64,000 nt of DNA, taken from NCBI RefSeq assembly GCF_001677885.1, contig NZ_LOCQ01000041.1, positions 1-64,000 on the forward strand, in the 5' to 3' direction. This stretch comes from Janthinobacterium psychrotolerans (GTDB taxonomy: Bacteria > Pseudomonadota > Gammaproteobacteria > Burkholderiales > Burkholderiaceae_D). The notes below the pieces were generated by a model. That model saw nothing but the letters and a program-made list of their open reading frames with translations, did not search any database and had not been told where the DNA came from. How positions within the stretch are numbered: position 1 is the first letter of the stretch; every line of letters begins with the position of its first letter. Below, piece by piece: positions 43,510 through 54,549 of the stretch. The position numbers and the translations under genes were made by a program.

Positions 43510-43590
43510 CCCAGTGCGGAATACTTGCGGTTGCATGGATCAATTCAATAAATAACCCGGGCACGACGCCCGGAACTAGTGGGAGCAAAG

Positions 43591-43956
43591 ATGGCCAAGA
43601 CGATACTTGCAGTGGACGATTCGAGCTCATTGCGCCAGATGGTGGCGTTCAGCCTGAAAGCCGCCGGCTATCAGGTGGTGGAGGCCGTGGACGGCCAGGA
43701 CGGACTGGAAAAAGCCAAGCTGCAAACCGTGGACCTGGTACTGACGGACCAGAACATGCCGCGCATGGATGGCCTGGAGCTGATCAAGCTGCTGCGCGAG
43801 CTGCCGGCTTACCAGAAGGTGCCCATCCTGATGCTGACGACCGAGTCGTCCGACGAAATGAAATCGAAAGGACGCGCCGCCGGCGCCAACGGCTGGCTGG
43901 TCAAACCCTTCGATCCGCAGCGCCTGATCGAAGTGGTCAAGAAGGTGATCGGCTGA
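43591..43956 (+). CDS. cheY: Chemotaxis response regulator CheY (first copy)
   Basis: A 121-residue single receiver domain. Acidic pocket residues are Asp9 and Asp10 (LAVDDSSSLR), the phosphorylated Asp53 lies in LVLTDQNMPRMDG, then the Thr in LMLTTESSD and the Lys in GWLVKPFDP. The start at 43591 follows GGGAG. It carries the signal from CheA to the motor or acts as a phosphate sink. A second CheY is encoded at 51545; the two differ clearly in sequence. This copy is next to cheA. Confidence 0.92.
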   Translation: MAKTILAVDDSSSLRQMVAFSLKAAGYQVVEAVDGQDGLEKAKLQTVDLVLTDQNMPRMDGLELIKLLRELPAYQKVPILMLTTESSDEMKSKGRAAGANGWLVKPFDPQRLIEVVKKVIG

Positions 43957-43999
43957 TGCCAGCCGCGCAGCACAACGATGCAATTGACGGAGTCACCCT

Positions 44000-46204
44000 A
44001 TGACCATCGATATTAGCCAGTTTTTCCAGGTCTTTTTCGATGAGGCCGAGGAACTGCTGGCTGAAATGGAACGGCTGCTGCTGGCCGTCGATATTGCGGC
44101 GCCCGACGCCGAGGACCTCAATGCGGTGTTCCGTACCGCCCACTCGGTCAAGGGCGGCGCGTCGACGTTCGGCCTGTCTGACATGAGCGAGGTGACGCAC
44201 ATCCTCGAGTCCCTGCTCGACCGTATCCGCCAGGGCCAGATGGCCCTGACGGCCGAACACGTCGACGCCTTCCTGGCGGCCAAGGACATTCTCAAGATGC
44301 AGCTCGACGGCCATCGTCTCGGTTCGGAAGTGGACCAGGACGCCGTCGCCAACGTGCGCATGATGCTGCAGTCGTTCGCGCAGGACGTGCCGGTGGCGGC
44401 CCTGACGCCCGTCGCGCCAGCCTTCCATACGGCTGAAAAAGCCGCGGTCAGCCACGCCGGCGGCCAACGCTTCCGGCTTGAGTTGCCGCAGATGGAGCAG
44501 CGCGAAGTCGATGCGCTGGCGGCCGAACTGGGCCTGCTGGGCGACGTCGCCGTGACGGTGCTGCCCGATGGACGCAGTGCGCTGGAAGTGACGACCCACG
44601 AAAGCCTGGACGATATCCTGGCCATCTGCTCGTTCGTGCTGAACCCGGACGACATGGTGATCACCCAGGCGCCGCCGCTGGCGCCGGGCGAGGCGAGTAC
44701 CGCCGAAGCGGCGCGCGCGGCCCGGGAAGCGGCGCAGGGCTACGGCTTTTTCGACCCGCTGCCAGGCGCGCCCGGCGCGCTGAAGACCGAGGCCGAGCAG
44801 GGCTACGGCTTCTTCCAGCCGATCGAGGAGATCCGCGCCGCCGCCGGTGTGCAGACCGATGCCGAGCGCGGCTACGGTTTCTTCCAGCCGCTCGAACAGA
44901 TCCGCGCCAACGCTGCCAGCGTGGCGACCGTCGCCACCGCCCCGGTGGTGGTGGCGGCCGACGCCGAAGTCGAGAAGAAACCGGCCAAGAAAGAGGCCGA
45001 CAAGGCCGGCGCCGAGTCCTCGTCGATCCGCGTGTCGATCGAAAAGGTCGACCAGCTGATCAACCTGGTGGGCGAACTGGTGATCACGCAGGCGATGATC
45101 GAACAGCGCGCCGGCGCGCTCGACCCGATGCTGCATGAAAAGCTGCTCGACAGCGTCGGCCACCTGACGCGCAATACGCGCGACCTGCAGGAAGCGGTGA
45201 TGTCGATCCGCATGATGCCGATGGATTTCGTGTTCTCGCGCTTTCCGCGCATGGTGCGCGACCTGGCCGGCAAGTTGGGCAAGAAGGTCGATTTCATCAC
45301 CAACGGCGCGGCGACGGAACTGGACAAGGGCCTGATCGAGCGCATCGTCGATCCGCTCACGCACCTGGTGCGCAACAGCATCGACCATGGCGTGGAAATG
45401 CCGGCCGCCCGCGTGGCCGCCGGCAAGTCCGAAGCGGGCCGTTTGTTCCTGTCGGCCAGCCACCAGGGCGGCAATATCATCATCGAAGTATCCGATGATG
45501 GCGCCGGCCTCAATCGCGAACGCATCCTGGCCAAGGCGCGGCAGCAGGGCATGGACGTGTCCGACACGATGACGGACCCCGAAGTGTGGCAGCTGATTTT
45601 CGCGCCCGGCTTTTCCACCGCCGAAGCGGTCACCGACGTGTCGGGCCGCGGCGTGGGCATGGACGTGGTCAAGCGCAATATCAGCGCCATGGGCGGCGTG
45701 GTCGACATCCGCTCGGCCAAGGGCTTCGGCACCACCATCTCGATTTCGCTGCCACTGACCCTGGCCATCCTCGACGGCATGTCGATCCGGGTTGGCGAGG
45801 AAGTGTATATCCTGCCGCTGGGCTTCGTGATCGAATCGCTGCAGCCGGCCGTCGAGGACATCAAGGATATCAGTGGCAAGGGCCAGGTGGTCAAGGTACG
45901 CGGTGAATACCTGCCGCTGATTCCCTTGTATCAGATGTTCGACATCGCGCCGCGCTTTACCAGTCCGTCCGAAGGCATCTGCGTGATCCTGGAAACGGAA
46001 GGGCGCAAGGCGGCGCTGTTCGTCGACGACCTGGTCGGCCAGCAGCAGGTGGTGGTGAAAAACCTCGAATCGAATTACCGCAAAGTGGTGGGCATCTCCG
46101 GCGCCACCATCCTGGGAGATGGCGGCGTCTCGCTGATTCTCGACGTCGCCGCCCTGATCCGCTCGTCGCGCCAGCTGGCCGACGAGTCCCATATTTTTTC
46201 GTAA
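44000..46204 (+). CDS. cheA: Chemotaxis histidine kinase CheA
   Basis: A 734-residue kinase. The P1 domain carries the phosphorylated His48 in RTAHSVKGGAS. A linker region follows with three repeats of GYGFF at 247, 268 and 291, each followed by (Q/D)P. The dimerisation domain begins near SSIRVSIEKVDQLINLVGEL, the ATP-binding domain includes LVRNSIDHGVEMPAARVAAG and SDDGAGLNRERI, and the CheW-like P5 domain closes the protein. It autophosphorylates under control of receptors and CheW and passes phosphate to CheY and CheB. The GYGFF repeats are not part of the E. coli enzyme. Confidence 0.96.
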   Translation: MTIDISQFFQVFFDEAEELLAEMERLLLAVDIAAPDAEDLNAVFRTAHSVKGGASTFGLSDMSEVTHILESLLDRIRQGQMALTAEHVDAFLAAKDILKMQLDGHRLGSEVDQDAVANVRMMLQSFAQDVPVAALTPVAPAFHTAEKAAVSHAGGQRFRLELPQMEQREVDALAAELGLLGDVAVTVLPDGRSALEVTTHESLDDILAICSFVLNPDDMVITQAPPLAPGEASTAEAARAAREAAQGYGFFDPLPGAPGALKTEAEQGYGFFQPIEEIRAAAGVQTDAERGYGFFQPLEQIRANAASVATVATAPVVVAADAEVEKKPAKKEADKAGAESSSIRVSIEKVDQLINLVGELVITQAMIEQRAGALDPMLHEKLLDSVGHLTRNTRDLQEAVMSIRMMPMDFVFSRFPRMVRDLAGKLGKKVDFITNGAATELDKGLIERIVDPLTHLVRNSIDHGVEMPAARVAAGKSEAGRLFLSASHQGGNIIIEVSDDGAGLNRERILAKARQQGMDVSDTMTDPEVWQLIFAPGFSTAEAVTDVSGRGVGMDVVKRNISAMGGVVDIRSAKGFGTTISISLPLTLAILDGMSIRVGEEVYILPLGFVIESLQPAVEDIKDISGKGQVVKVRGEYLPLIPLYQMFDIAPRFTSPSEGICVILETEGRKAALFVDDLVGQQQVVVKNLESNYRKVVGISGATILGDGGVSLILDVAALIRSSRQLADESHIFS

Positions 46205-46234
46205 CACCGCTCGATAACAGATAGGAAAACCACC

Positions 46235-46741
46235 ATGTCAGATACTCAACAACTATCCGCCAGCAAGACCAGCGACGGCAAGGACATCGCCGGCCGTGAA
46301 TTCCTGGCTTTTACCCTGGGCTCGGAAGAGTACGGCATCGACATCCTGAAAGTGCAGGAAATCCGCGGCTACGAAGCGGTCACCCGCATCGCCAACGCAC
46401 CCGAATTCATCAAGGGCGTGATCAACCTGCGCGGCATCATCATCCCGGTGGTCGACATGCGCATCAAGTTCAAGCTGGGCACCCCCGTGTACGACCAGTT
46501 CACGGTGGTGATCATCCTGAACATCGGTGGCCGCATCGTCGGCATGGTGGTCGACAGCGTCTCCGACGTGACCACCCTGACGCCTGAACAGGTGAAACCG
46601 GCGCCGGAAATGGGCACCGCGTTCTCCACCGATTACATGATCGGCCTGGGCACCATCGACGAGCGCATGCTGATCCTGGTCGACATCGACAAGCTGATGT
46701 CCAGCAGCGAGATGGGCCTGATCGACAAACTGGCAGCATAA
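46235..46741 (+). CDS. cheW: Chemotaxis coupling protein CheW
   Basis: A 168-residue adaptor that links receptors to CheA. It shows [39 protein letters not shown] and [15 protein letters not shown], followed by [20 protein letters not shown], which form the SH3-like double barrel of CheW. The gap to cheA is 30 bp. A REP-like palindrome lies downstream, before the next chemoreceptor gene. Length and sequence are normal. Confidence 0.95.
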   Translation: MSDTQQLSASKTSDGKDIAGREFLAFTLGSEEYGIDILKVQEIRGYEAVTRIANAPEFIKGVINLRGIIIPVVDMRIKFKLGTPVYDQFTVVIILNIGGRIVGMVVDSVSDVTTLTPEQVKPAPEMGTAFSTDYMIGLGTIDERMLILVDIDKLMSSSEMGLIDKLAA

Positions 46742-46760
46742 GCAAGGCCGCAGGTCGGGG

Positions 46761-46789
46761 CAGGTCGGGTTAGCGCAGCGTAACCCGAC
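46761..46789 (+). repeat. REP-like palindrome between cheW and the chemoreceptor gene
   Basis: The sequence CAGGTCGGGTTAGCGCAGCG followed by TAACCCGAC forms a short hairpin of the family also seen at 10244, 33166 and 62846. It differs at the head (CAGG instead of GTAGG). A short degenerate copy, CAGGTCGGGG, precedes it at 46751-46760. In this operon it may lower transcript stability between cheW and the receptor. Confidence 0.7.
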
Positions 46790-46966
46790 ACCACCCGCGA
46801 CAAAATTGGCACCAGTATTAGCACCAGCACCAGAATCACTACAGCAATGCATGACCCGGCGCGGGCAGAGGCGCGCCGGCGGCCACAAGGTTCATAGAGA
46901 CCAGGCCAGGGCACGGCGCGCCACGACTATCGTGCGTACCGTCATCAAACATAGGGGGAGACTGTC

Positions 46967-48700
46967 ATGGGTTTGCGCAATTTCAAGATAGGTACGCGGT
47001 TAGGACTGGGTTTTGGCAGCATCCTGGCGATCCTGGTAATCGTGGTGATGGCGGCCACGGCGCTCAATTACCGCAACAAGGCCCAGCTGCTGTCGGGGCT
47101 GGAGCTGGCCAGCGAGAAGAACACGCAGGCGTCGACCATGAAGAGCGCGATGCTGGAAATGGGCATCGCCATGCGCAATATCGGCTTGCAGGGCGACGTC
47201 GGCATGATGCAGGCCGAAGAAGGCAAGGTGCGCGAGCAGCGCAAGCAGTACGATGGCGCGCGCGACAAGCTCGGTAAAGCGGGCTTGTCGGACGCCGAAA
47301 AGGCGCTGCTGGCCAATATCTCGGCGCTGGACCGTGAAGTCGACAGCGCTTTCAAGGAGGCGATGGGGCAGGTGCTGGCGTTTAACAGCGAGGGCGGCGC
47401 CAAGGTGATCGCCAACCGCATCGATCCGCTGAACCGCAAGATGCTGGCCGATATCAACCGGCTGCTGCAGTTGCAGCAGGCGAGCCAGCAGCGTTTCATG
47501 GCCGGTTCGCTGGCCGATGACAAGCAGCTGATGCTGGTGCTGCTGGTGCTGGGCGGCGCCGCCGTGGCGCTGGGCGCATGGTGCGCGGTGTTTATCACGC
47601 GCTCGATCACGCTGCCCTTGTCGAGCGCGGTGGTGGTGGCGCAGAAGGTGGCGTCCGGTGAGCTGACCTCGCGCGTGGTGGTGGAAGGGCGCGATGAGAC
47701 CAGCGCCTTGCAGCAGGCCCTGAAGGACATGAACGACAGCCTGGTGCGCACGGTCAGCGACGTGCGCCAGGGCACGCAGACGATCACGATCGCTTCGCGC
47801 GAGATCGCCAGCGGCAATGCCGACCTGTCGGCGCGCACGGAAACGCAGGCCAGTTCGCTCGAAGAGACGGCGTCGTCGATGGAGGAACTGACGTCGACGG
47901 TGAAACAGAACGCCGACAATGCGCGCCAGGCCAACCAGCTGGCCGTGTCGGCCTCGTCGGTGGCGCAGCAGGGCGGCAGCGTGGTGGCGCAGGTGGTCGA
48001 CACCATGGGCTCGATCAAGGACAGCTCGCGCAAGATCGTCGACATCATCGGTGTCATCGACGGTATCGCGTTCCAGACCAATATTCTGGCCTTGAACGCG
48101 GCGGTCGAAGCGGCGCGGGCCGGCGAGCAGGGCCGCGGCTTTGCGGTGGTGGCGTCGGAAGTGCGCAACCTGGCGCAGCGCTCGGCGGGCGCGGCGAAAG
48201 AGATCAAGGGCCTGATCGGCGACTCGGTCGACAAGGTCGATGCGGGCAGCCGGCTGGTCGATGAAGCGGGGCAGACCATGGGCCTGATCGTCACCTCGAT
48301 CCGGCAGGTGGCCGATATCATGGGCGAGATCACGGCGGCGACGCAGGAGCAGAGCCATGGCATCGAGGAAGTGAACCAGGCCATCGCGCAGATGGACGAG
48401 ATGACGCAGCAGAACGCGGCGCTGGTCGAGGAAGCGGCTGCGGCGGCCGAAAGCATGCAGGACCAGGCACAGCGCCTGGCCGATGCGGTCAGCATCTTCA
48501 AGCTGGGCGGCGAAGGCGACGCGCCGGCGGTGGTGGCAAAGGCGCCGGCGCCAGCGGTGGCCGTGACCGCGGCGCCGCCGCGCCAGGTGCAGGCGGCAAA
48601 AACGAAAGTGGTGGCGCAGGCGCCGGCGGCCAGGGCGGTGACGCCGCCGGCGGCGAAAAAGCTGGCGGCGGCCAGCGGCGATGATTGGGAAGAGTTCTGA
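46967..48700 (+). CDS. Methyl-accepting chemotaxis protein with C-terminal CheR/CheB tether
   Basis: A 577-residue transmembrane receptor. The first membrane helix is [21 protein letters not shown] helical periplasmic sensing domain of about 150 residues follows, then the second helix ([20 protein letters not shown], near residue 188), a HAMP region and the signalling domain with [20 protein letters not shown]. The protein ends in DDWEEF, which fits the xWxxF pentapeptide that binds CheR and CheB in Tar and Tsr, after an alanine/proline-rich flexible linker. It lies in the che operon, so it is probably a major receptor. The ligand is unknown. Confidence 0.93.
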   Translation: MGLRNFKIGTRLGLGFGSILAILVIVVMAATALNYRNKAQLLSGLELASEKNTQASTMKSAMLEMGIAMRNIGLQGDVGMMQAEEGKVREQRKQYDGARDKLGKAGLSDAEKALLANISALDREVDSAFKEAMGQVLAFNSEGGAKVIANRIDPLNRKMLADINRLLQLQQASQQRFMAGSLADDKQLMLVLLVLGGAAVALGAWCAVFITRSITLPLSSAVVVAQKVASGELTSRVVVEGRDETSALQQALKDMNDSLVRTVSDVRQGTQTITIASREIASGNADLSARTETQASSLEETASSMEELTSTVKQNADNARQANQLAVSASSVAQQGGSVVAQVVDTMGSIKDSSRKIVDIIGVIDGIAFQTNILALNAAVEAARAGEQGRGFAVVASEVRNLAQRSAGAAKEIKGLIGDSVDKVDAGSRLVDEAGQTMGLIVTSIRQVADIMGEITAATQEQSHGIEEVNQAIAQMDEMTQQNAALVEEAAAAAESMQDQAQRLADAVSIFKLGGEGDAPAVVAKAPAPAVAVTAAPPRQVQAAKTKVVAQAPAARAVTPPAAKKLAAASGDDWEEF

Positions 48701-48783
48701 TCGTTCCGACAGGCGCCCGGTCCCGCTGGTAATACTTGCAAAGGCATTGTGCTCAAAGCAGTCATAGAAGAGGTAATCAAAAA

Positions 48784-49656
48784 ATGCCGCAAACTAAAAC
48801 GGATTCGGTCAAGGAATTTGACTTTACCGGCAAGGATTTCGAGCGCGTCCGCGCCATGATCTACAAGCGGGCCGGCATCGCGCTGGCCGACAGCAAGCAG
48901 GAGATGGTCTACAGCCGCCTGGCGCGCCGCTTGCGCGCGACCGGCATCTCGTCGTTCGTGCGCTACCTGGACGACCTGGAAGCGGGCCGCATGGCCGACG
49001 AGTGGGAGGCGTTTACCAACGCGCTGACGACCAACCTGACGTCGTTCTTCCGCGAGGCCCATCATTTTCCGCTGCTGGCCGAGCATGTGAAAAAGCTCAA
49101 GGGCCCGATCACCATCTGGTGTTCGGCCGCCTCCACTGGCGAGGAGCCGTATTCGATCGCCATGACGGTGTGCGAGGCCTTCAATACGCTCACGCCGCCG
49201 GTGACCATCATCGCCACCGACATCGACACCAATGTGCTGGCCACGGCCGCCAATGGCGTCTACAACCTCGACCGGCTCGACAAGATGGAGGCCGACCGCG
49301 CGCGCCGCTTTTTCTTGCGTGGCAAAGGCGACCGCGAAGGCCAGGTGCGGGTGCGTCCGGAATTGCGCCAGTTGATCACCTTCAAGCCATTGAACCTGCT
49401 GGCCGACGGCTGGCCCGTCAGCGGCCAGTTCGACGTGATCTTCTGCCGCAACGTGATGATCTATTTCGACAAGGCGACCCAGCGCAAGATCCTGTCGCGC
49501 TTCGTGCCGCTGATGAAGCCCGACGCGCTGCTGTTCGCGGGCCACTCGGAAAATTTCCTGTACGTTTCGGAGTCCTTGAAACTGCGCGGCAAAACAGTGT
49601 ATGAACTCGATCTGTCGCGCAGCACCGCACCCAAAGCATCGTCGCAACGTACCTGA
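48784..49656 (+). CDS. cheR: Chemotaxis protein methyltransferase CheR
   Basis: A 290-residue SAM-dependent enzyme that methylates glutamates of chemoreceptors. The N-terminal helical domain has [20 protein letters not shown], and the catalytic domain shows [36 protein letters not shown] and [20 protein letters not shown]. The ATG at 48784 is chosen, with GAGGTAA upstream; the longer frame adds an unrelated leader. It acts on the receptor encoded just upstream, which carries a tether sequence. cheD follows after eight bases. Confidence 0.95.
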   Translation: MPQTKTDSVKEFDFTGKDFERVRAMIYKRAGIALADSKQEMVYSRLARRLRATGISSFVRYLDDLEAGRMADEWEAFTNALTTNLTSFFREAHHFPLLAEHVKKLKGPITIWCSAASTGEEPYSIAMTVCEAFNTLTPPVTIIATDIDTNVLATAANGVYNLDRLDKMEADRARRFFLRGKGDREGQVRVRPELRQLITFKPLNLLADGWPVSGQFDVIFCRNVMIYFDKATQRKILSRFVPLMKPDALLFAGHSENFLYVSESLKLRGKTVYELDLSRSTAPKASSQRT

Positions 49657-49664
49657 GATTAGCC

Positions 49665-50273
49665 ATGAGCCTCGCACCCAATGAACAATTCGCCACCAAC
49701 GTCTATTTCGACCGGACGTTCAACTGCGACGCCGCCAAGATCCTGCCTGGCGAGTACTACTTTACCAACAAGGACATGCTGATCGTCACAGTGCTCGGCT
49801 CCTGCGTGTCGGCCTGCATCCGCGACCGCGTCACGGGCCTGGGCGGCATGAACCATTTCATGCTGCCCGACGGCGGCAGCGACACCAGCAGCCCGATCTC
49901 GGCCTCGATGCGCTATGGCACCTACGCCATGGAGATCCTGATCAACGACCTGCTGAAAGCGGGCGCCAGGCGCGAGAACATGGAAGCGAAAGTGTTCGGC
50001 GGCGGCGCCGTGCTGCGCGGCTTTACGGCGATTAACGTCGGCGAGCGCAATGCGGCCTTCGTCATCAACTACCTGAAGGCCGAAAAGATGCGCGTGGTGG
50101 CCGAAGACCTCAACGACATCCACCCGCGCAAGGTGTACTTCTTCCCGCGCAGCGGCAAGGTGCTGGTGAAAAAGCTGATGCAGTCGCATAACGACACCCT
50201 GGCGCGCCGCGAGCTCGATTACGCCAGCCGCCTGAAGGTCGCTCCCGTGGGCGGATCGGTAGATTTGTTCTGA
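49665..50273 (+). CDS. cheD: Chemoreceptor glutamine deamidase CheD
   Basis: A 202-residue enzyme that deamidates receptor glutamines, and in some bacteria also methyl esters. The catalytic Cys lies in [14 protein letters not shown], followed by the His in [12 protein letters not shown]. The [11 protein letters not shown] and [20 protein letters not shown] parts are also typical. Its presence between cheR and cheB shows a fuller adaptation system than in E. coli, which has no CheD. It is only eight bases after cheR. Confidence 0.95.
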   Translation: MSLAPNEQFATNVYFDRTFNCDAAKILPGEYYFTNKDMLIVTVLGSCVSACIRDRVTGLGGMNHFMLPDGGSDTSSPISASMRYGTYAMEILINDLLKAGARRENMEAKVFGGGAVLRGFTAINVGERNAAFVINYLKAEKMRVVAEDLNDIHPRKVYFFPRSGKVLVKKLMQSHNDTLARRELDYASRLKVAPVGGSVDLF

Positions 50274-50317
50274 CAAAGATCATGAGTAGAGGCCGGTATG
50301 GCCTGGAAGGGGAATAA

Positions 50318-51397
50318 ATGAAGACCAAGGTACTGATCGTGGACGATTCGGCGCTGATCCGCAGCGTGATGTCGGAAATCGTCAACAGCCAGCCCGATAT
50401 GGAAGTGGTGGGCACGGCGCCGGATCCGCTGGTGGCGCGCGAGCTGATCAAGCAGACCAACCCGGACGTGCTGACGCTGGATGTCGAGATGCCGAAGATG
50501 GACGGTCTGGACTTCCTGGAAAAGCTGATGCGCCTGCGCCCGATGCCGGTGCTGATGGTGTCGTCGCTGACCGAGCGCGGTTCGGAAATCACCATGCGCG
50601 CGCTGGAACTGGGCGCGGTCGATTTCGTCACCAAGCCGAAGATCTCGATCCAGAGCGGCATGCGCGAATACAGCGAGATGATCGCCGATAAAATCCGCGC
50701 CGCCTCCAAGGCGCGTATCCGCGCCCGCACGATAGCACCGCATGGCGCGCCGGCTGCGCCTGGCACGGCGCCGTTGCCGGTCTTGCGCAATCCGCTGCTG
50801 TCGTCGGAAAAACTGATCATCGTCGGCGCCTCGACCGGCGGCACCGAAGCGATCCGCGAGTTCCTGATGCAGATGCCGTCGGACTGCCCCGGCATCCTGA
50901 TCACCCAGCATATGCCGGAAGGCTTTACGCGCTCGTTTGCGCGCCGCCTCGATTCGCTGTGCAAGATCTCGGTGCAGGAAGCGGCCGGCGGCGAGCGGGT
51001 GCTGCCTGGCCACGCGTATATCGCCCCCGGCCACTCGCACCTGACCTTGACCCGCAGCGGCGCGAACTACATGACCAAGATCGACCAGGGCGAACCGGTC
51101 AACCGCCACCGTCCGTCGGTGGACGTGCTGTTCCGCTCCGCCGCCCAGTTCGCCGGCAAGAATGCGGTCGGCGTGATCCTGACCGGCATGGGCAAGGATG
51201 GCGCGCAAGGGATGCTGGAGATGAAGGCCGCGGGAGCGTATAATTTCGCTCAGGACGAAGCCAGTTGCGTGGTGTTCGGCATGCCGCGCGAAGCGATCGC
51301 CGTCGGCGCCACGCATGAGGTCGGCGCCCTGACGGCGCTGCCCGGGATGGTGCTCGGATACCTGGCGGCCCATGGCATGCGCGCTTTGCGCGTGTAA
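50318..51397 (+). CDS. cheB: Chemotaxis response regulator / methylesterase CheB
   Basis: A 359-residue two-domain enzyme. The receiver domain has Asp9, Asp10 and phospho-Asp55 ([12 protein letters not shown]). After a short linker the methylesterase domain shows the catalytic Ser in [10 protein letters not shown] near residue 170, the His in [14 protein letters not shown] and the Asp in [12 protein letters not shown]. It removes methyl groups added by CheR and deamidates receptors. The cluster's adaptation genes cheR, cheD and cheB are adjacent and in the same direction. Confidence 0.96.
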   Translation: MKTKVLIVDDSALIRSVMSEIVNSQPDMEVVGTAPDPLVARELIKQTNPDVLTLDVEMPKMDGLDFLEKLMRLRPMPVLMVSSLTERGSEITMRALELGAVDFVTKPKISIQSGMREYSEMIADKIRAASKARIRARTIAPHGAPAAPGTAPLPVLRNPLLSSEKLIIVGASTGGTEAIREFLMQMPSDCPGILITQHMPEGFTRSFARRLDSLCKISVQEAAGGERVLPGHAYIAPGHSHLTLTRSGANYMTKIDQGEPVNRHRPSVDVLFRSAAQFAGKNAVGVILTGMGKDGAQGMLEMKAAGAYNFAQDEASCVVFGMPREAIAVGATHEVGALTALPGMVLGYLAAHGMRALRV

Positions 51398-51544
51398 GCC
51401 ACGTTTCCTATAATGGATGGCAAGTTTTTTCGCTTAAAAGCAACGAAAATGCTATCCTACAACTTGCTGCCGTAGTGTCGACCATAATGTCGGCATTCAT
51501 GTCGATATTATTAACAAACCGCTACAGAAACAACGGAGTTATTC

Positions 51545-51943
51545 ATGGCTGATCCAAAGATGAAATTTTTAGTCGTCGACGATTTTTCGACGATGCGCCG
51601 CATTGTGCGGAATCTGTTGAAGGAACTCGGTTATGCCAACGTCGACGAGGCGGAAGACGGCGTGATGGGCCTGGCCAAGCTGCGCGCGGAATCGTTCGAT
51701 TTCGTCGTCTCGGACTGGAACATGCCGAATATGGACGGCCTGACCATGCTCCAGCATATCCGCGCCGATCCGGCACTGGCCAAGCTGCCGGTGCTGATGG
51801 TGACCGCTGAAGCCAAGAAGGAAAACATCATCGCGGCCGCGCAAGCGGGCGCCAGCGGCTATGTCGTCAAGCCATTCACGGCCGCGACGCTCGATGAAAA
51901 GCTGAACAAGATTTTCGAAAAACTGGAAAAAGCCGGCGCCTGA
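51545..51943 (+). CDS. cheY: Chemotaxis response regulator CheY (second copy)
   Basis: A 132-residue receiver. It has Asp12, Asp13 and the phospho-acceptor Asp57 ([12 protein letters not shown]), the same number as in E. coli CheY, plus the Thr/Lys pair in MVTAEAKKE and [17 protein letters not shown] is the classic motor-binding CheY sequence, so this copy may be the true motor regulator. It is 147 bp after cheB, with an extended -10-like TGCTATCCT at 51450-51458, and probably has its own promoter. A strong terminator follows, closing the chemotaxis block. Confidence 0.95.
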   Translation: MADPKMKFLVVDDFSTMRRIVRNLLKELGYANVDEAEDGVMGLAKLRAESFDFVVSDWNMPNMDGLTMLQHIRADPALAKLPVLMVTAEAKKENIIAAAQAGASGYVVKPFTAATLDEKLNKIFEKLEKAGA

Positions 51944-51963
51944 TCAGGTCTGTTTGCTCCAAT

Positions 51964-51998
51964 AAAAAAGCTGCCAGTGTGAACTGGCAGCTTTTTTT
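51964..51998 (+). terminator. Terminator after the chemotaxis cluster
   Basis: Arms CTGCCAGT (51971-51978) and ACTGGCAG (51983-51990) flank a GTGA loop and are preceded by A residues and followed by a run of T. The A/T flanks extend the stem, so it may work in both directions. Confidence 0.9.
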
Positions 51999-52227
51999 TC
52001 ATCTGTCATATCGCCCCGTCACCTGCTTTTGACCTGTCAGCCGCTGTGCCCTCAGCGCCTGGGTCCGGTATTTTCATATGTTGTATCCATGAGATTGCGC
52101 TGATTGCTAATCATTGCGCAAAGGAATTAAATATTTCCCAAAGTTAACTTTACACGTCAAATAATTTGGCCCATGATCGATGCACTATTTCCCCTTTGTC
52201 CCCGACCCCGACAAGAAGGAGCGCAGC

Positions 52228-52716
52228 ATGCGCCGAGCCCCCGTATTATTCCTTGCCCTTGCCCTTGCCCTTGCCACGGCCCTGCTGGCCGCTTGCGGCG
52301 TGAGCGTTGAGCAGGCCGTGGTTGCGCCTGTCGCTGTCATCACGGAGGCGCCGCCGTCCGACACCCAGGAGGCCGCCGTGCAGCCGGCCACCGAGGACGA
52401 GGGTGATGGCAGGCATGCCTATCTGCACCGCGTGGGTGGCCACGATTATGTCAGCCTGAACCGGAGCGGACCGCAGGGTGGTTTGCCCATCCGGACGGGG
52501 GCGCAGCGCCACGTGCGCGCCATCCGCCTGCTGGCCGCCGACCCGGCGCAGGCACGCGCCATGCTGCGCAGCCTGAGGTTGCCCGCGCATCAGCGCAAGC
52601 TGTGGGGTGGAGAAGAAATCGTGCTCGATACGGCCAGCTATGACATGCTGCAGGCGGCCCGCGGCAAGGGCAACACGCTGTATGCGGAACTCAGGCTGGT
52701 GGGAATGGAGAAGTAA
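52228..52716 (+). CDS. Small lipoprotein of unknown function
   Basis: A 162-residue lipoprotein. The start at 52228, after AAGAAGGAG, gives the signal MRRAPVLFLALALALATALL with lipobox LLAAC. The ALALALAT stretch comes from a CTTGCC hexanucleotide repeated about four times (52255-52278). The mature part has no recognised domain; a stretch with RKLWGGEEIVLDTASYDMLQ near the end is well ordered. No partner gene is evident. The upstream region after the che terminator is AT-rich and probably holds its promoter. Confidence 0.7.
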   Translation: MRRAPVLFLALALALATALLAACGVSVEQAVVAPVAVITEAPPSDTQEAAVQPATEDEGDGRHAYLHRVGGHDYVSLNRSGPQGGLPIRTGAQRHVRAIRLLAADPAQARAMLRSLRLPAHQRKLWGGEEIVLDTASYDMLQAARGKGNTLYAELRLVGMEK

Positions 52717-52725
52717 AGAAAAGAA

Positions 52726-52745
52726 ACGGGGCCGAATGGCCCCGT
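52726..52745 (-). terminator. Terminator of the panC transcript
   Basis: Arms ACGGGGCC (52726-52733) and GGCCCCGT (52738-52745) with a four-base loop are followed on the minus strand by the T-rich tract TTTCTTTTCTTTACT. It lies 25-45 bases after the panC stop and thus ends the minus-strand group. Confidence 0.8.
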
Positions 52746-52769
52746 CGAGGTGATGCGTGGAGCTGCGGC

Positions 52770-53621
<852 letters not shown>

Positions 53622-53665
53622 CTAAAACCCCGTTGTACGGTGGTCAGTGACAAGGGGTGATGATA

Positions 53666-54526
53666 TCAGGCCGGCGAATAGGCCAGCCGGACGTAAATGG
53701 GCGCAAACGGTTCGGCTTGCGTAATTTCGATCAGGGTTTCCTTGGCCAGTTCCAGCAGGGCCACGAAGTTGACCACCACCACCGGCACGCCGCCTTTGAC
53801 ATCGAACAGCTCGCCAAACTCGACGAAACGCGCGCTTTGCAAGCGGCGCAGGATGGCTGTCATGTGCTCGCGCACCGACAGTTCCTGGCGGCTGATGCGG
53901 TGATGCTGGGTCAGCTTGGCGCGTTTGAGCACATCGAGCCAGGCTTGCTGCAGGTCCACCGGCTCGACTTCGGGCCAGCTTGGGCTCAAGCTTTGCTCGA
54001 TGAAGATCTGGGTGCGCACGAAGTCGCGCTCGAACTGCGGGATGGTGTTCAGGTCGTACGCGGCCAGCTTGATCTGCTCGTATTCGAGCAGGCGGCGCAC
54101 CAGTTCGGCGCGCGGGTCGCCGCCGTCCTCTTCCACGTCGCTCTTGCGCGAGGGCAGCAGCATGCGCGACTTGATCTCGATCAGCATGGCCGCCATCAGC
54201 AGATACTCGGCCGCCAGTTCCAGGTTGCGCACGCGGATCTGGTCGACGTATTTCAGGTATTGCAGGGTGACCTGCGCCATCGGAATATCGAGAATATTGA
54301 AGTTCTGCTTGCGGATCAGGTAGAGCAGCAAGTCGAGCGGGCCTTCGAACGCTTCGAGGAAGATTTCCAGCGCGTCCGGCGGAATATACAGATCCGTCGG
54401 CATGCGCAGCATCGGCTCGCCATACAGGCGGGCGATGGCCAGCGGATCGGGCGCGGGCGGCGCGATGACCTCGGCCACGTCAGGCACGGTGGTGCCTGGC
54501 GCGTCCGCCGGTTCTTCAGGCAACAT
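53666..54526 (-). CDS. scpA: Segregation and condensation protein A
   Basis: A 286-residue kleisin that bridges SMC ATPases during chromosome condensation. The N-terminal core begins ALEIFLEAFEGPLDLLLYLI near residue 49, followed by RKQNFNILDIPMAQVTLQYL and LAAEYLLMAAMLIEIKSRML; the C-terminal winged helix follows. The start at 54526 leaves an acidic, proline-rich leader of about 45 residues, and a later start is possible. In the usual order the gene lies between DUF3460 and panC. scpB is not present here. Confidence 0.93.
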   Translation of the reverse strand: MLPEEPADAPGTTVPDVAEVIAPPAPDPLAIARLYGEPMLRMPTDLYIPPDALEIFLEAFEGPLDLLLYLIRKQNFNILDIPMAQVTLQYLKYVDQIRVRNLELAAEYLLMAAMLIEIKSRMLLPSRKSDVEEDGGDPRAELVRRLLEYEQIKLAAYDLNTIPQFERDFVRTQIFIEQSLSPSWPEVEPVDLQQAWLDVLKRAKLTQHHRISRQELSVREHMTAILRRLQSARFVEFGELFDVKGGVPVVVVNFVALLELAKETLIEITQAEPFAPIYVRLAYSPA

Positions 54527-54549
54527 CGTGCCGGTTCCAGCGGTGGCTG

